This document shows positions 10,301 to 17,150 of a DNA stretch of 26,758 nucleotides, one piece after another. The position numbers and the translations under genes are program-made. The notes under the pieces are model-generated. The model ran no database searches and had not been told where the DNA came from. It was given only the letters and a program-made list of their open reading frames with translations. Source of the stretch: Sphingobacterium sp. UBA5670 (GTDB taxonomy: Bacteria; Bacteroidota; Bacteroidia; Sphingobacteriales; Sphingobacteriaceae); contig NZ_DIIM01000012.1 in the NCBI RefSeq assembly GCF_002420705.1, positions 1 through 26,758 on the forward strand, given 5' to 3'. Within the stretch, counting starts at the first letter, position 1, and every line of letters starts with the position of its first letter.

Positions 10301-10917
10301 GTCTCTTTGGGGATTTTAGTGTAACCCATAGATACCACTTCAACATCATCCAACACACTGACGACCTGCTCCATCGTCACATTAATCTGATTACTACTAC
10401 CGATTACCCTTCGCTGCGGCTCCATCCCCATGTAGGAAAAAATCAGTGCATCAGCAGGTTCGGTGAGGCGAAGTGTGTAGCCACCATCACTACTTGAGGT
10501 CACCCCTGTACGCACAGCATGTCCATCGGACATGACAGTTACACCAACCAAGGGCGTACCTTTATTATCTTTTACAAAACCTGTGATAGTCTTCCAATAC
10601 AGCCCATCATCATCTTTACTTTTCTTATCTCTATTGTCCCGAATAATGGTAAAATAATTATTTTGAACGTAGAGAAAGAGATAATTGTTTGGATAGAGAA
10701 GTTCTTTCAATACAGTCTCCACAGGAATTCTCTTATTTTTCGGGATAAGATCACTGTTAACAAAAGAATCGCGGATTAGTCCCTCTTCATAAGAAAATTT
10801 CGTTCCGTAAATGCGAGTTACCTCGCTAAGAGCCTGCCCGAGACTAGCTCTTTTTTGTGCAAAGCTACCTGTGGTACTCACCAGGAAGACAATAGGCACA
10901 AGAAGTTTAGTTTTCAT
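7357..10917 (-). CDS. SusC/RagA-family TonB-linked outer-membrane transporter with STN signalling domain
   Basis: The 1186-residue protein has, in order: a signal peptide (ending TTGSFAQ), a secretin/TonB short N-terminal (STN) domain (about 25-95), a carboxypeptidase-like regulatory domain (about 110-190, GFVKDNKGTPLVGVTVMSDG), the plug (about 205-320, with NIQIRGINSFGTGG, EPLIVVDGFPM and IESITVLKDAAASSIWGAKA) and a 22-strand-type barrel ending in the aromatic PTYFMSLNLSF. SusC proteins import large solutes using TonB energy. The STN domain is the part that contacts a FecR-type anti-sigma factor, and that gene lies directly upstream (26 bases), so import and gene induction are probably linked. 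Confidence 0.95.
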   Translation of the reverse strand: MKTKLLVPIVFLVSTTGSFAQKRASLGQALSEVTRIYGTKFSYEEGLIRDSFVNSDLIPKNKRIPVETVLKELLYPNNYLFLYVQNNYFTIIRDNRDKKSKDDDGLYWKTITGFVKDNKGTPLVGVTVMSDGHAVRTGVTSSSDGGYTLRLTEPADALIFSYMGMEPQRRVIGSSNQINVTMEQVVSVLDDVEVVSMGYTKIPKETATGSFGNVTAKQLQETPAINILERIQGLVPGMYVDPRTNNIQIRGINSFGTGGTPKEPLIVVDGFPMAETVDAQFSLTNKGNTQSSGGAVLSRINPNDIESITVLKDAAASSIWGAKAANGVIVIETKKGRVTPTSINFGTSLSIASPADLNKMDRMSSSQYIDLEKQLVEEGFIADNIEKNSWDAFNSSKPHSESLEWIFRAIRGTATEQERDAALSRLASTDNRNQIKDYLLQKATSQQYNLSISGGANKSTYFVSTNYTKDVPVFRANKAESFNTTANLTNMLFNDRVKLATGITYNYGNSIGNSAVINALSSNISSGGLLPYDLLKDESGNNIRRYIQFRPEVSRDFENKGYMDWAYNPIEELSAANYNSQNHGLRMHMDINTKLTSWADLSVMGQWQRQMNNTENVDGVNSYSQRNQINIGTTFNANGNYVYGYPMGGRLGIQNYNGSQYVFRSQLNINKAFGGAMEHNLNFLAGAEWKQNNYRSSGDNYLGFNADTYSFAVINPRGSYPTIYGWDNYFSSNAAIAKNRNRALSYYSNGAFSAFNGKYVLSGSIRFDDFTLVGASKSERGKPLWSVGGKWDVKKENFLKESTWVDALGIRMTYGVNGILPTGANRVVVINTSNDNITNEVTAEIVSPANSQISWEKVHTLNIGVDYGIWHNRLQLNVDYYTKKSSDIIYDFPFNPTYGWTRLKFNSSTMSGQGVDLGLRAVWLQSKVKWNTLFNFGYNSNKVTDSRFSNPTRVLDYINGTIPIVGNSTDYVYAYRWAGLDNQGRSQVYKQNGEIVNADAPATALSPEDLVKVGRTTPPYFGGLFNTFSYRNFTLGVRITYELGHVFRRLSVQNYPDYAPYSGVIGLQSDLAKRWRQPGDEAFTNVPGLSKQGYQYNSLSRYANSDALVISGSNVRLQQIDLGYSFPFKTLERTPFKSVNVNASVRNLGLLWRKNKDGIDPSYRTLNSYSNLPPSPTYFMSLNLSF

Positions 10918-10943
10918 AAATTTTGATTGATTAATAGTTGTTT

Positions 10944-11972
10944 TTAGTTAGGTTTTATTACAATCTGTTTGTTTTTCACTTCAATGTTTACATTCATCGT
11001 ATGTTTGATAACAAAGAGAATGTCATCAATCTTTTTTACTGGTATAACACCGGTAAACCGCTTATTGAGCAATGCTGGGTCTTCAACCACGACTTGGTAG
11101 CCATAGTTATCTTCCAAAACACTTACTATATTGGCTAAGTTGCTGTGCTCAATGCTCAATTCGCCCCGAGTCCAGGATAGCACTTTGTTAGCATCGTTAT
11201 AAACGATCTCATTAGTTTTTAAATTTTCGTCGTAGATGAACATCTCCCCTGGTGCCAGTACATGATCCTCTCCATTTTGCCCCTGAACGCGTACGCTCCC
11301 TTCAAACAAGGTCACTTCAATGCGTCCACGGCGATCCTTCACATTGAACTTTGTCCCCAACACCGTCAATGAAAGTTTGCCCACATGCACGACAAAGAGA
11401 TCGTTTTCGCGGAGGCGATTTTTAATTGCTGTATGTTTTACCTCAAACATACCTTCCCCTTCAAACCAGACTTCCCGCGGTTTATCGGTTTTCCAACTGC
11501 GTACATAGGAAATGCGGGAATTACTATTTAATTTGATAATAGAAGAATCTGGAAGTGCTAATTCACGTTGTTCACCAAATGCGGTATTCGCTGCTTTTGT
11601 ACCAAATTGGCTAATTTCATAACTCAATATTCCAAGAAGCAATAGTGCCGCCGCTGAAGCTGTCCATCGGAGAATTGTTCTAATAATCGATTTTTGTACT
11701 TGCTTCCTCTCATAAACTGGAATCTGGCTTTGAATGTTCGTCCAACGCTGATGACTATTTAAGCTGCTTTGAACAGGTTCCTGCGCTTTAATTAACAGCA
11801 TCCACGATCTTGCCATATCCATTTCGGCGGCCAAATTTGGATAATGGCTGCCCAGTTCCTGCCAAAAATCCTGTTGTGCAGCTTCATTCTGAAACATAGA
11901 CTGTGCAAAGTCTTCATCCGAAAAAAAATCAGTCGCCGTATAATCTTTATATTTTGCTAACCTAGAATTCAT
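10944..11972 (-). CDS. FecR-family anti-sigma factor / trans-envelope signal relay
   Basis: The 342-residue inner-membrane protein has an N-terminal cytoplasmic segment (about 1-97), which in this family holds the sigma factor. One membrane helix follows (about 98-122, LRWTASAAALLLLGILSYEI), then a periplasmic FecR domain (about 140-245, with LALPDSSIIKLNSNSRISY and VLGTKFNV), then a C-terminal DUF4974-like domain (about 265-340, LSIEHSNLANIVSVLEDNYG). In the known mechanism a loaded SusC signals through its STN domain to the periplasmic part of FecR, which frees the sigma factor. It lies between the sigma gene (170 bases upstream) and susC, as expected. A regulatory leader with an A14 run precedes it. 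Confidence 0.93.
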   Translation of the reverse strand: MNSRLAKYKDYTATDFFSDEDFAQSMFQNEAAQQDFWQELGSHYPNLAAEMDMARSWMLLIKAQEPVQSSLNSHQRWTNIQSQIPVYERKQVQKSIIRTILRWTASAAALLLLGILSYEISQFGTKAANTAFGEQRELALPDSSIIKLNSNSRISYVRSWKTDKPREVWFEGEGMFEVKHTAIKNRLRENDLFVVHVGKLSLTVLGTKFNVKDRRGRIEVTLFEGSVRVQGQNGEDHVLAPGEMFIYDENLKTNEIVYNDANKVLSWTRGELSIEHSNLANIVSVLEDNYGYQVVVEDPALLNKRFTGVIPVKKIDDILFVIKHTMNVNIEVKNKQIVIKPN

Positions 11973-12117
11973 ACTGTTTTATATAGGTTACACCCTTCAC
12001 AAAAATTTTACCCCAATAATTTTTTTTTTTTTTAAAATAGCAATGCCAGTCAAATCAACCCAAAAGGCCTAAACGCCATTCAGGATAATTTAATACTGGT
12101 TATTTTATATATTGTGG
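11973..12117 (-). promoter_or_regulatory. fecR-susC leader: A14 run and GGGGTAAAA / GGGTGTAACC boxes
   Basis: Read on the minus strand, a 14-base A run (12020-12033) is followed by GGGGTAAAATTTTTGTG (11998-12014) and GGGTGTAACC (11986-11995), then the fecR ATG at 11972. The A run just upstream of GC-rich boxes fits a promoter for the fecR-susC-susD transcript, probably read by the ECF sigma factor encoded next door. That assignment is inference from position; the A run is also prone to length change. Confidence 0.4.
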
Positions 12118-12140
12118 AAAAACTTACAGTTAGATGTAAG
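12118..12140 (-). terminator. Weak terminator after the sigma-factor gene
   Basis: On the minus strand, directly after the sigma gene's TAA, CTTACA and TGTAAG form a 6-bp stem around TCTAAC (12123-12140), followed by TTTTT (12118-12122). The stem is AT-rich, so read-through is likely. It would partly separate the sigma gene from fecR. Confidence 0.45.
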
Positions 12141-12142
12141 AT

Positions 12143-12739
12143 TTATTGATATCGTAGCTGGTTGAGCAAATAGAGCAGTACCAAAAGACCAAACCTGCCA
12201 AAGTGTTTTTTCAAACTGTCTAGCGCACGGTAATACAGTTTATAGGTATCTTTGGTCGAAAGTCCCATAATTTCGGCTATGTCTGTATAGGGCAACTCTT
12301 CAAAAAAACGTAGATGAATAATTTCGCGCTGACGAGCGGTCATCTGTTGCAGTGCTTGATCGAGCTTATCCCGGACCTTAGTAGCACGTTCCTGACGGAT
12401 TATAGTAAGATCATGTGGAAGCTCAATGGTAAATGGCAAATAATCAACGGAGGAATTGGTAACTTCTGTCCGCCGAAGAGATTGTTCGATTTTCTTTACC
12501 AACGTACGACGGAAAGCCTTATATAGGTAATTTTTGACCGCAACATCTGTGCTTAAATTATCCCTGTTGCACCATAACTTAACAAATAGCTCTTGAATAC
12601 TGTCCTCGATAATCGCCTCATCCTGTGTAAACTTGAACCCATAATTGAACAACAGTTGGTTGTATCGTTCAAAAAGTATTTTGAACGATGGTTCATGCCC
12701 AACTTGAAACATTTGCCAAATCTGTTGATCGGAGTTCAT
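12143..12739 (-). CDS. ECF-type RNA polymerase sigma factor (FecI-like)
   Basis: The 198-residue protein has sigma region 2 (about 15-85, FKILFERYNQLLFNYGFKFT then SIQELFVKLWCNR) and region 4 (about 130-185, MTARQREIIHLRFFEELPYT and IAEIMGLSTKDTYKLYYRAL). The first binds core polymerase and the -10-like DNA; the second is the helix-turn-helix for the -35-like DNA. No N-terminal extension is present, as usual for group 4 sigma factors. The last 18 residues are unusually hydrophobic (FGLLVLLYLLNQL), which could help it sit near the membrane-bound FecR. It heads the FecI-FecR-SusCD locus and has its own probable vegetative promoter. Confidence 0.93.
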   Translation of the reverse strand: MNSDQQIWQMFQVGHEPSFKILFERYNQLLFNYGFKFTQDEAIIEDSIQELFVKLWCNRDNLSTDVAVKNYLYKAFRRTLVKKIEQSLRRTEVTNSSVDYLPFTIELPHDLTIIRQERATKVRDKLDQALQQMTARQREIIHLRFFEELPYTDIAEIMGLSTKDTYKLYYRALDSLKKHFGRFGLLVLLYLLNQLRYQ

Positions 12740-12791
12740 TGATTAATGCGCGACTTTTCGCTTTTCAGTTTAAGTAGATAAAATTTACATT

Positions 12792-12817
12792 CAAATCTAG
12801 TAATTTTTTTCTATCAA
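12792..12817 (-). promoter_or_regulatory. Probable Bacteroidota-type promoter of the sigma-factor gene
   Basis: On the minus strand TAGATTTG (12792-12799) exactly matches the Bacteroidota -7 consensus TAnnTTTG. A TTG (12815-12817) lies 15 bases upstream, somewhat closer than the usual 17-23. The predicted transcript start would leave a leader of roughly 45 bases before the ATG at 12739. Confidence 0.5.
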
Positions 12818-13092
12818 CATGCGATTCAATATTTCTACTGCTAAAAAGCGAGTATTCGGCTTCCTGTAGCCAAGTTGGAGATTTCAGGGCCGTTGACTAT
12901 CCAGATTCGAAAACCGATGACTAGTTAATCCGGACAATTTTGACCATTTGAATGTTACGCTGAAAAGTCTCAAAACCATTTTCACTTACTTTTATGGTTT
13001 ATTTAAAGTGGTCAATTCGCCTCGGAATCTCATAGTCTCAATGCCCAAAATCTCCACTAAGGTCCATATTACACATTTTAATTCGAAATGAT
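12818..13092. other. Gene-free spacer with a possible decayed insertion-sequence end
   Basis: This spacer separates the sigma promoter from the end of the LRR-TPR gene and has no gene. It contains an imperfect inverted repeat: 12929-12953 (TCCGGACAATTTTGACCA...) and the reverse complement of 13001-13026 share TCCG, TTGACCA and TTnAAT in the same order. GTGGTCAATT-type repeats next to CCGGA-type blocks recall the non-coding ends of IS21-like elements in Bacteroidota, from memory and without a search. No transposase fragment is visible. Confidence 0.3.
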
Positions 13093-16011
13093 TCACCGCA
13101 GCTTTTCCATAGCAAAAGTCAAATCACGTATCTGTATTTTTTGCTCATTATTAATAATAGCACTATCGGTCCATTCCAGTAACAAATCGTAACCCCAGCT
13201 TCTACTTGCCTTATCTTTAAATAATGATGGATCGAAACGAGGTTTTTTCTTTTCAGCTATGTCTATCACTGAATTTAAATAAAGATAAACAGGTGTTAGA
13301 TCTTTTTCTTTTATGTCGGAACCTATCTCCGCAGCATATTCTTTAGCTTTTTGTTGTTGATTGGATACGATATAGATTTCCAGAATACATAGCCGATACA
13401 ATTCTTTATTCGCTTGAATTTCCCTTTCATTTGCAATCCGCTTGAGGTAATAATCTATTGTTTTCTGAGATGCCTCGCGAGACTTTTCTTTCTGGTTAGT
13501 CTTCTGATACAAGAGCCCCACGTCGACCCAGCTTTCAATTCTAAACTGCCTCGACAAGGTGAGATAGTCTTGAATTGCTGCTAGGGTATCCTTGACGGCG
13601 AGATAACTTCTGGCTCTATTTTCAAATTCGGGGACAACAAAATTCATTATGCGAATCGGCCCTATGGTGTCGCGCTGAATAGCTCTCGTCAGATCGAATA
13701 TTGCACCATTATAATCGCCCCGTCTGAATCGTGCCTCACCAATATTTCTAAAATTGAGCGTTTTTTTAGCTAGATCTGGATTAAGTTCAAAGGCCTTATC
13801 TGCCAACTCAACAGCTGTCTTATAATCCTTGTCAAAAATAAAGGATTGGCTACTCCGCTCCACAAGCGCATTGACCATATTATTATCATTGGGCAGATCA
13901 TCCATGTCCATCAGACCGATCTGTTGGAAATACAGCATTACACCGCTACGCTTTTCTGCATAAGAGTTTTGATTTTTGGGCGATTCTGGCAGTTTATTTC
14001 GTCGGAAACTCAAGCTTTCCAATAGTGGTGCTAAGACCATTTCTTTTGGAACCTCTTTAATATTATTGTCCATCAAAAGTAGTTCCTTACCAAGAAATCT
14101 TTCCCATCCCGTTAAAGGTAAAGTGGAAATATTACAATGAGAAAGATCTATAGCATATGAAGTCGATGGAATAGTGAATAATGACTTTACTATTTCAAAA
14201 GATGAGAAATCATTATTGGATATTAGAATAGTGTTAATATTCTTCCATTCTTTCAGATCATTTGGAAAACGACGAAGAGCTGTACTGGCAAGCTGACGGT
14301 TGGTTTTTGGCTCATCTTTACGATAGATTTCTCTTGATGAATCATAAACACTATAATGTGAAGGGCGGCTATTGATCGCATAAAACGCATGTAAATTGAC
14401 AAGTTGACCTAGCGATTCAGGAAGCACAGTTATATCATTGTGACTTATATTTAGAATCCTCAGCTGTTTCATATCACCGATAGAAACTGGTAATTCACTC
14501 AGGTGATTGACATCGACATATAGTTCCCGGATATTGGCCAACCCCTCCATATGCAAGGGTAGTTTTTCCAGTAAGTTCGTAGACACTCTTAATTTTTCGA
14601 GCTTCGATAGCTTTGTAATACTTACTGGTAATGCTTTCAGAAAATTATCGCTTACATCAAAATTCTTTAAACTCAACAATGTACCGATGTCTTCAGGTAA
14701 ACGACTTAAATTGCAATACGCTAAATTTAATATTTCGAGGTTTTTCATTCCAGCAAACGACGGTAGTGTAGCTATCGGATTAGCTTGCACATTTAACTCG
14801 TGTAATCGATGAAGACCATTGATCGTAACCGGAATATGCTGTAATTTATTTCCTTGAAGCTGTAAGGTATTTATACCCGTCAATTTTCCCAGCTCATTTG
14901 AAAGAAACCCAAGGTTATTGTAGGACAGGTTTAGATTTGTTAATGCAGTTAACTGAAACAAGGCATCCGGCAGGCTATCAATTGCATTGTCAGATAGGTC
15001 AAGTAGACGAAGTTTCTTTAACTGGGCTAACTCTTTGGGAAGGTAAAATGCAGACTTTGTATTTTTAATCTGCAATTCCTGCAATTCTTTGAATTGAAAT
15101 AAAGAGGAAGAAATCTGTTTTAGAGGTCCGTTTGAATAGTTCAGATATTTCAATTGAGTGCTGCTACTGAAATTATTCATCAATCGTCCTGGGTCATCGA
15201 TATCATTAAAATTTAATTTTAAGGTTTTAAGGGACCTGAATCCTCGGTCTGAATATATTGCTGTGTCTTTAACCTTGAAGTAGCTTAAACTGAGTGTTTC
15301 AATTCGCTCTTTATTGGGTAGTATATCCAATACATGATCAATGCGATCACTTGGCGAAGTGGCGTTAATAGCTATTTCGATTAATTGGGGCGGAAATTCA
15401 AATTGATCCAATAAAGGCTTATAATCAAGCGAAATACCTTTCAATCGATGATTTTCTTTTAAACCTTTTGGGATATACTGTCCCGGGAAAGCTTTGAAAA
15501 TTAAATAGTGCAGCATGGGCAACTTATTCAAGTTCGCAATTTCGCCAGCCAAGTTTATTTTAGTGTTTCCCTCAAATGCTATTGCCCTCAACCGATTTTG
15601 TTTATAAAAAGTGTCGTCAAGATGTAATATACCTACAGGCTGCAAAGTATCATTACTAATTCTAAATTCCTTAAAGACAATAGCCTCCACATGGGGAAAT
15701 AAATACAATGATTGACAAAGACTATCTAATTGGGACTGATTTTCAAATTTTAGCCCTAAATAGCGAACCTTATATAGGCTATCAGAACAATCATTTAAAA
15801 GAGGAATATCTTTGGTACTCAGCTCAACAAAAGAGATTCGATCATTAGGATGATGATTATTTATAGAACTTACACTGTTTGAAGAGCTACTCAGAATAGC
15901 TTCATACCCCAAAAGATCCTGAGCAGTTAACTGCAGACTAAAAAGGCAAAAAACTAGAAATAAAAATCGCTTCAAATATAAAATGTTAATTAAATTCTTT
16001 GGTTTATCCAT
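13093..16011 (-). CDS. Exported leucine-rich-repeat protein with C-terminal TPR-like region
   Basis: The 972-residue protein has a signal peptide within its first 32 residues (LKRFLFLVFCLFSLQLTAQ). A long LRR solenoid follows (about 65-700) with units such as LRLLDLSDNAIDSLPDALFQ and LKNFDVSDNFLKALPVSI, the LxxLxLxxNxLxxLP pattern. It then has a TPR-like helical section (about 715-900: TAVELADKAFELNPD, RRGDYNGAIFDLTRAIQRD, YQKTNQKEKSREASQKTIDY). Both parts are protein-binding scaffolds; no catalytic domain is visible. There is no lipobox, so it is likely periplasmic or secreted. Its start lies 3 bases after the stop of the small membrane-protein gene, so the two are probably translated together. 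It could be a scaffold or adhesion-type protein; the role is unknown. Confidence 0.85.
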   Translation of the reverse strand: MDKPKNLINILYLKRFLFLVFCLFSLQLTAQDLLGYEAILSSSSNSVSSINNHHPNDRISFVELSTKDIPLLNDCSDSLYKVRYLGLKFENQSQLDSLCQSLYLFPHVEAIVFKEFRISNDTLQPVGILHLDDTFYKQNRLRAIAFEGNTKINLAGEIANLNKLPMLHYLIFKAFPGQYIPKGLKENHRLKGISLDYKPLLDQFEFPPQLIEIAINATSPSDRIDHVLDILPNKERIETLSLSYFKVKDTAIYSDRGFRSLKTLKLNFNDIDDPGRLMNNFSSSTQLKYLNYSNGPLKQISSSLFQFKELQELQIKNTKSAFYLPKELAQLKKLRLLDLSDNAIDSLPDALFQLTALTNLNLSYNNLGFLSNELGKLTGINTLQLQGNKLQHIPVTINGLHRLHELNVQANPIATLPSFAGMKNLEILNLAYCNLSRLPEDIGTLLSLKNFDVSDNFLKALPVSITKLSKLEKLRVSTNLLEKLPLHMEGLANIRELYVDVNHLSELPVSIGDMKQLRILNISHNDITVLPESLGQLVNLHAFYAINSRPSHYSVYDSSREIYRKDEPKTNRQLASTALRRFPNDLKEWKNINTILISNNDFSSFEIVKSLFTIPSTSYAIDLSHCNISTLPLTGWERFLGKELLLMDNNIKEVPKEMVLAPLLESLSFRRNKLPESPKNQNSYAEKRSGVMLYFQQIGLMDMDDLPNDNNMVNALVERSSQSFIFDKDYKTAVELADKAFELNPDLAKKTLNFRNIGEARFRRGDYNGAIFDLTRAIQRDTIGPIRIMNFVVPEFENRARSYLAVKDTLAAIQDYLTLSRQFRIESWVDVGLLYQKTNQKEKSREASQKTIDYYLKRIANEREIQANKELYRLCILEIYIVSNQQQKAKEYAAEIGSDIKEKDLTPVYLYLNSVIDIAEKKKPRFDPSLFKDKASRSWGYDLLLEWTDSAIINNEQKIQIRDLTFAMEKLR

Positions 16012-16014
16012 TGG

Positions 16015-16269
16015 TCAACTATTCAACAATAAATTTATATACGATCGGATTCGAGATTTGGTAATTTTTGACAAGAAAACTATTCCCAGCCATATTGACC
16101 AAATCGATAGTATTATCATGACGGAGATCTTAACGACACGCCCAGGGATAATTAATGTATTCCAGCGTGGAACGACTACATTGGAAAAAGTGACGTAAAA
16201 CACCACTACTATTAAGATTAGAGTTAATAAAAATAAAACAAAAAATATCAATTTTGATTTAGAATTCAT
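16015..16269 (-). CDS. Small two-helix membrane protein
   Basis: I place the start at the ATG ending at 16269 (MNSKSKLIFFVLFLLTLI). The frame is open further upstream to 16350, but those 27 residues look like untranslated leader. The 84-residue protein has two membrane helices, about 7-28 (IFFVLFLLTLILIVVVFYV) and about 48-66 (ISVMIILSIWSIWLGIVFL), and a basic tail (KITKSRIRSYIN). No family is recognised. It ends 3 bases before the LRR-TPR gene, so it is likely its operon partner. An 8-bp inverted repeat lies just upstream. Confidence 0.6.
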   Translation of the reverse strand: MNSKSKLIFFVLFLLTLILIVVVFYVTFSNVVVPRWNTLIIPGRVVKISVMIILSIWSIWLGIVFLSKITKSRIRSYINLLLNS

Positions 16270-16282
16270 ATTATAGCTGGTA

Positions 16283-16311
16283 TTTCCTAAATATATACAA
16301 ATGTTAGGAAA
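16283..16311. promoter_or_regulatory. Inverted repeat upstream of the small membrane protein
   Basis: TTTCCTAA (16283-16290) and TTAGGAAA (16304-16311) are perfect 8-bp arms separated by 13 bases, 14 to 42 bases upstream of the ATG at 16269. The spacing fits an operator for a dimeric regulator; a leader hairpin is also possible. A decayed AraC-type regulator gene lies just upstream at 16540-16850. Confidence 0.35.
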
Positions 16312-16350
16312 ATTTTGGAAGAATCGGAATCTACTTACATCTATTTTCAT

Positions 16351-16539
16351 TTACAAACTCAGTATGCCCGACGGTATTATTTTTTAGGCAGGATAAGCTT
16401 GATCTACTCCTATTTTGCCTTTTCGAATATCCTATTCACTTAGGGAATGGAAGTAGTTGTGAAATGTTGGCATCGGCTTGAATTTTAAGTCAAGACCTCT
16501 TACATGCAAATACACGCGCAGATTTTTTGCTATCAACTG
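16351..16539. other. Gene-free spacer
   Basis: I see no gene, RNA or clear hairpin between the small membrane protein's leader and the AraC remnant. It may contain further decayed regulator sequence, but no translatable similarity is visible. Confidence 0.4.
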
Positions 16540-16850
16540 TTAAAGACTTTGATTGCGATAGGTCATAGGCGACTGCCCTAAATGTAACTTAAAGAATTTA
16601 CTGAAAGTACCATAATCTGAAAAATTTAGTTCCTGCATCACATCTTTCACAGACAGACTTGATACATTCATCAAAATAACAGCTTCAGAGATAGCAATTT
16701 CTTCTAATATGGATTTGGGGCCGAGTCCTGTGACATCTTTGACGATACGAGTCAGATGCTTTCTAGAGATAAATAACCTATCTGCATAAATAAAAAATTA
16801 GTCCAAATTTTGCTTTGGCCTCGTAATTATAAAGCTCTTTTTATTAAATT
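16540..16850 (-). pseudogene. Decayed AraC-family regulator, DNA-binding end only
   Basis: Minus-strand translation from about 16794 to the TAA at 16540-16542 gives an AraC-type double helix-turn-helix: YADRLFISRKHLTRIVKDVT, then SVKDVMQELNFSDYGTFSKF and a closing GQSPMTYRNQSL. A stop (TAA at 16798-16800) sits just upstream. In another frame a short piece (ELYNYEAKAKFGLIFY) appears to continue toward the domain, then also runs into a stop. The gene thus seems to have at least one frameshift and to lack its sensor domain and start. The remaining domain matches the family order well. Regulation of the neighbouring genes by its intact ancestor is possible but unproven. Confidence 0.7.
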
Positions 16851-16916
16851 AACACTATATTATTCGTACTTGGTTGAAGAATATTCGGAATAAAAACTTT
16901 AACAAAACAGAGGATT

Positions 16917-17150
16917 ATGAGCAAAGCGGGTAAAATTTTATCCTATGTAGTACATTGTATTTACGTAATGGTTGTCCCGATGTTCATACTTCGGAGTGGA
17001 TATTTTCAGGCCGATGTCAGATTTAAATACTTACCAATTTTTTCTCTGTTTTTATTCGGTTTATTTTTAATGAACCGAGTAATTCCTATTAAAAAAAATA
17101 AAATACTAACAGTATTACCGATTTTATTTTTAACTGTTTTTGGGTTTTAA
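16917..17150 (+). CDS. Membrane N-terminal part of an interrupted membrane-redoxin gene
   Basis: The 77-residue product begins MSKAGKILSYVVHCIYVMVV, with AGAGGA five bases before the ATG. It is almost wholly membrane: helices at about 8-26, 39-58 and 62-77. It ends at TAA (17148-17150), and the frame then continues without shift into the thioredoxin-domain gene, whose GTG immediately follows the stop. The two pieces together would form one polytopic membrane protein with a C-terminal redoxin domain. Either a nonsense mutation has split a single gene, or two coupled genes abut. The abrupt end in the middle of a hydrophobic stretch (LFLTVFGF) favours a split gene. Confidence 0.6.
   Translation: MSKAGKILSYVVHCIYVMVVPMFILRSGYFQADVRFKYLPIFSLFLFGLFLMNRVIPIKKNKILTVLPILFLTVFGF

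Noticed and set aside
9728..10324. Long plus-strand open frame of 198 codons opposite susC
   Set aside because: It lies wholly inside the SusC coding region, has no homology-like features and is explained by codon composition of the opposite strand.
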